Shown piece after piece: positions 5,468-5,900 of a DNA stretch of 5,900 nt. The position numbers and the translations under genes were made by a program. The stretch is taken from positions 6,318 through 12,217 of the forward strand of contig DJNY01000084.1 in NCBI GenBank assembly GCA_002441865.1. Direction: 5' to 3'. Origin of the DNA: Lachnospiraceae bacterium UBA6452 (lineage in GTDB: Bacteria; Bacillota; Clostridia; Lachnospirales; Lachnospiraceae). Every line of letters begins with the position of its first letter. The stretch's first letter is position 1. Under the pieces are notes generated by a model. That model was not told the origin of the DNA. It worked only from the letters and a program-made list of their open reading frames with translations, and did no database searches.

Positions 5468-5900
5468 TGAAATTGTTTTCTGGGTATCCTGGATCATTAT
5501 TCCGCTGCTCATGGAGATCGTACCGGCGGTGGCAGGATTTTTTCTGCTTGTTAAAAAGCGTATCCTGTATAAAAAAGATGCGCAGCTTACTTATTATCCA
5601 CCGGTCACGTTGATCGTTCCGGTCTATAATTCTGCAGATACTCTGTATGCCTGTCTGGATTCGATCAGGAACAGTGAATATCAATTGGAGCAGCTGGATG
5701 TCCTGCTTGTCAATAACGGCAGTAAAGATAATTCTTTTGAAATTTATACAGCCTATCAGAAGGAGTATCCGCAGATGAATCTGAAATGGATGAACTCCGA
5801 GCAGGGAAAATCCAGAGCACTGAATATGGCACTTTTTCATGCGGAAGGGAAATACATCATCCACATCGATTCGGACGGTATCCTGCATCCACAGGCACTT
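5439..5900 (+). CDS. Family 2 glycosyltransferase, exosortase G-associated, 3' truncated by window edge
   Basis: The reading frame is open for 154 codons from the ATG at 5439 to the window end. An N-terminal membrane span (about 13-38) and a basic loop (KKRILYKK, 39-46) precede a GT-A glycosyltransferase domain. Motifs are VTLIVPVYNSADTLYACLDS (56-75), VNNGSKDNSF (91-100), GKSRALNMAL (123-132) and GKYIIHIDSDGILHP (137-151), in which Asp144-Ser145-Asp146 is the DXD metal/nucleotide-sugar site. This resembles processive GT2 enzymes such as poly-N-acetylglucosamine and hyaluronan synthases and the group described as associated with exosortase G (TIGR03111-like). It probably polymerises or transfers a sugar at the cytosolic face of the membrane. 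The usual Asp-Asp before Gly-Ser in the first nucleotide-binding motif is Asn-Asn here. The acceptor-site and C-terminal membrane regions lie outside the window. Sugar specificity cannot be stated. Confidence 0.9.
   Translation, partial: MQRILTLLSNEIVFWVSWIIIPLLMEIVPAVAGFFLLVKKRILYKKDAQLTYYPPVTLIVPVYNSADTLYACLDSIRNSEYQLEQLDVLLVNNGSKDNSFEIYTAYQKEYPQMNLKWMNSEQGKSRALNMALFHAEGKYIIHIDSDGILHPQAL

Noticed and set aside
5394..5888. Open frame of 164 codons on the minus strand, opposite the glycosyltransferase
   Set aside because: The + strand carries clear GT2 motifs and a strong ribosome binding site; the minus frame reads as low-plausibility sequence.
1..5900. CRISPR arrays, tRNA or rRNA genes, insertion sequences and riboswitches
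   Set aside because: I saw no regularly spaced repeats, transposase frames, terminal inverted repeats or recognisable structured RNA; nearly all of the window is coding.

Overview
The window looks like chromosomal DNA of a low-to-middle GC Gram-positive bacterium, most likely a Clostridia member of the Lachnospiraceae type. This rests on the protein families (an AGCS amino-acid symporter of Firmicutes type and a Gram-positive exosortase G cluster), GGAGG-type ribosome binding sites and codon use. It is an inference from gene content and I did not run a database search. All recognised genes are on the + strand.

Layout. Positions 1-678 hold the C-terminal half of a sodium:alanine/glycine symporter cut by the window edge. 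A roughly 100-base gap follows, with a small stem-loop, a possible extended -10 promoter and a short perfect palindrome. Five tightly packed or overlapping genes then form an apparent operon that runs off the right edge: (1) a 100-residue soluble protein of unknown function (779-1081); (2) a 1031-residue protein joining a QueD/PTPS-like cytosolic domain to a multi-spanning GT-C-like membrane region and a large extracellular domain (1088-4183); (3) a secreted protein with a signal peptide and a C-terminal sorting tail of Firmicu-CTERM type (4143-4865); (4) an exosortase of XrtG type with a visible Cys/Arg/His triad (4862-5467); (5) the N-terminal part of a family 2 glycosyltransferase (5439 to beyond 5900).

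How they may work together. Exosortases are membrane transpeptidase-like enzymes that recognise C-terminal signal/TM/basic tails. Here the enzyme (XrtG) and its probable substrate are encoded in adjacent genes sharing an ATGA overlap. They are flanked by a GT2 glycosyltransferase and a very large membrane protein that may be a GT-C-type glycosyltransferase or its relative. The simplest model is that the secreted protein is processed at its tail by XrtG and joined to, or assembled with, a surface glycan made by the neighbouring membrane glycosyltransferases. This model is inferred from context; the grouping of XrtG, a GT2 and a PTPS-related protein in Firmicutes is established knowledge from protein-family descriptions, but the biochemical role is, to my knowledge, not established.

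The most unusual element is the PTPS-like domain. It keeps the three putative zinc histidines but has lost the residues that align with the catalytic Cys and the Asp-His pair of QueD, and it is fused to a membrane protein. This suggests a binding or regulatory role rather than pterin synthesis.
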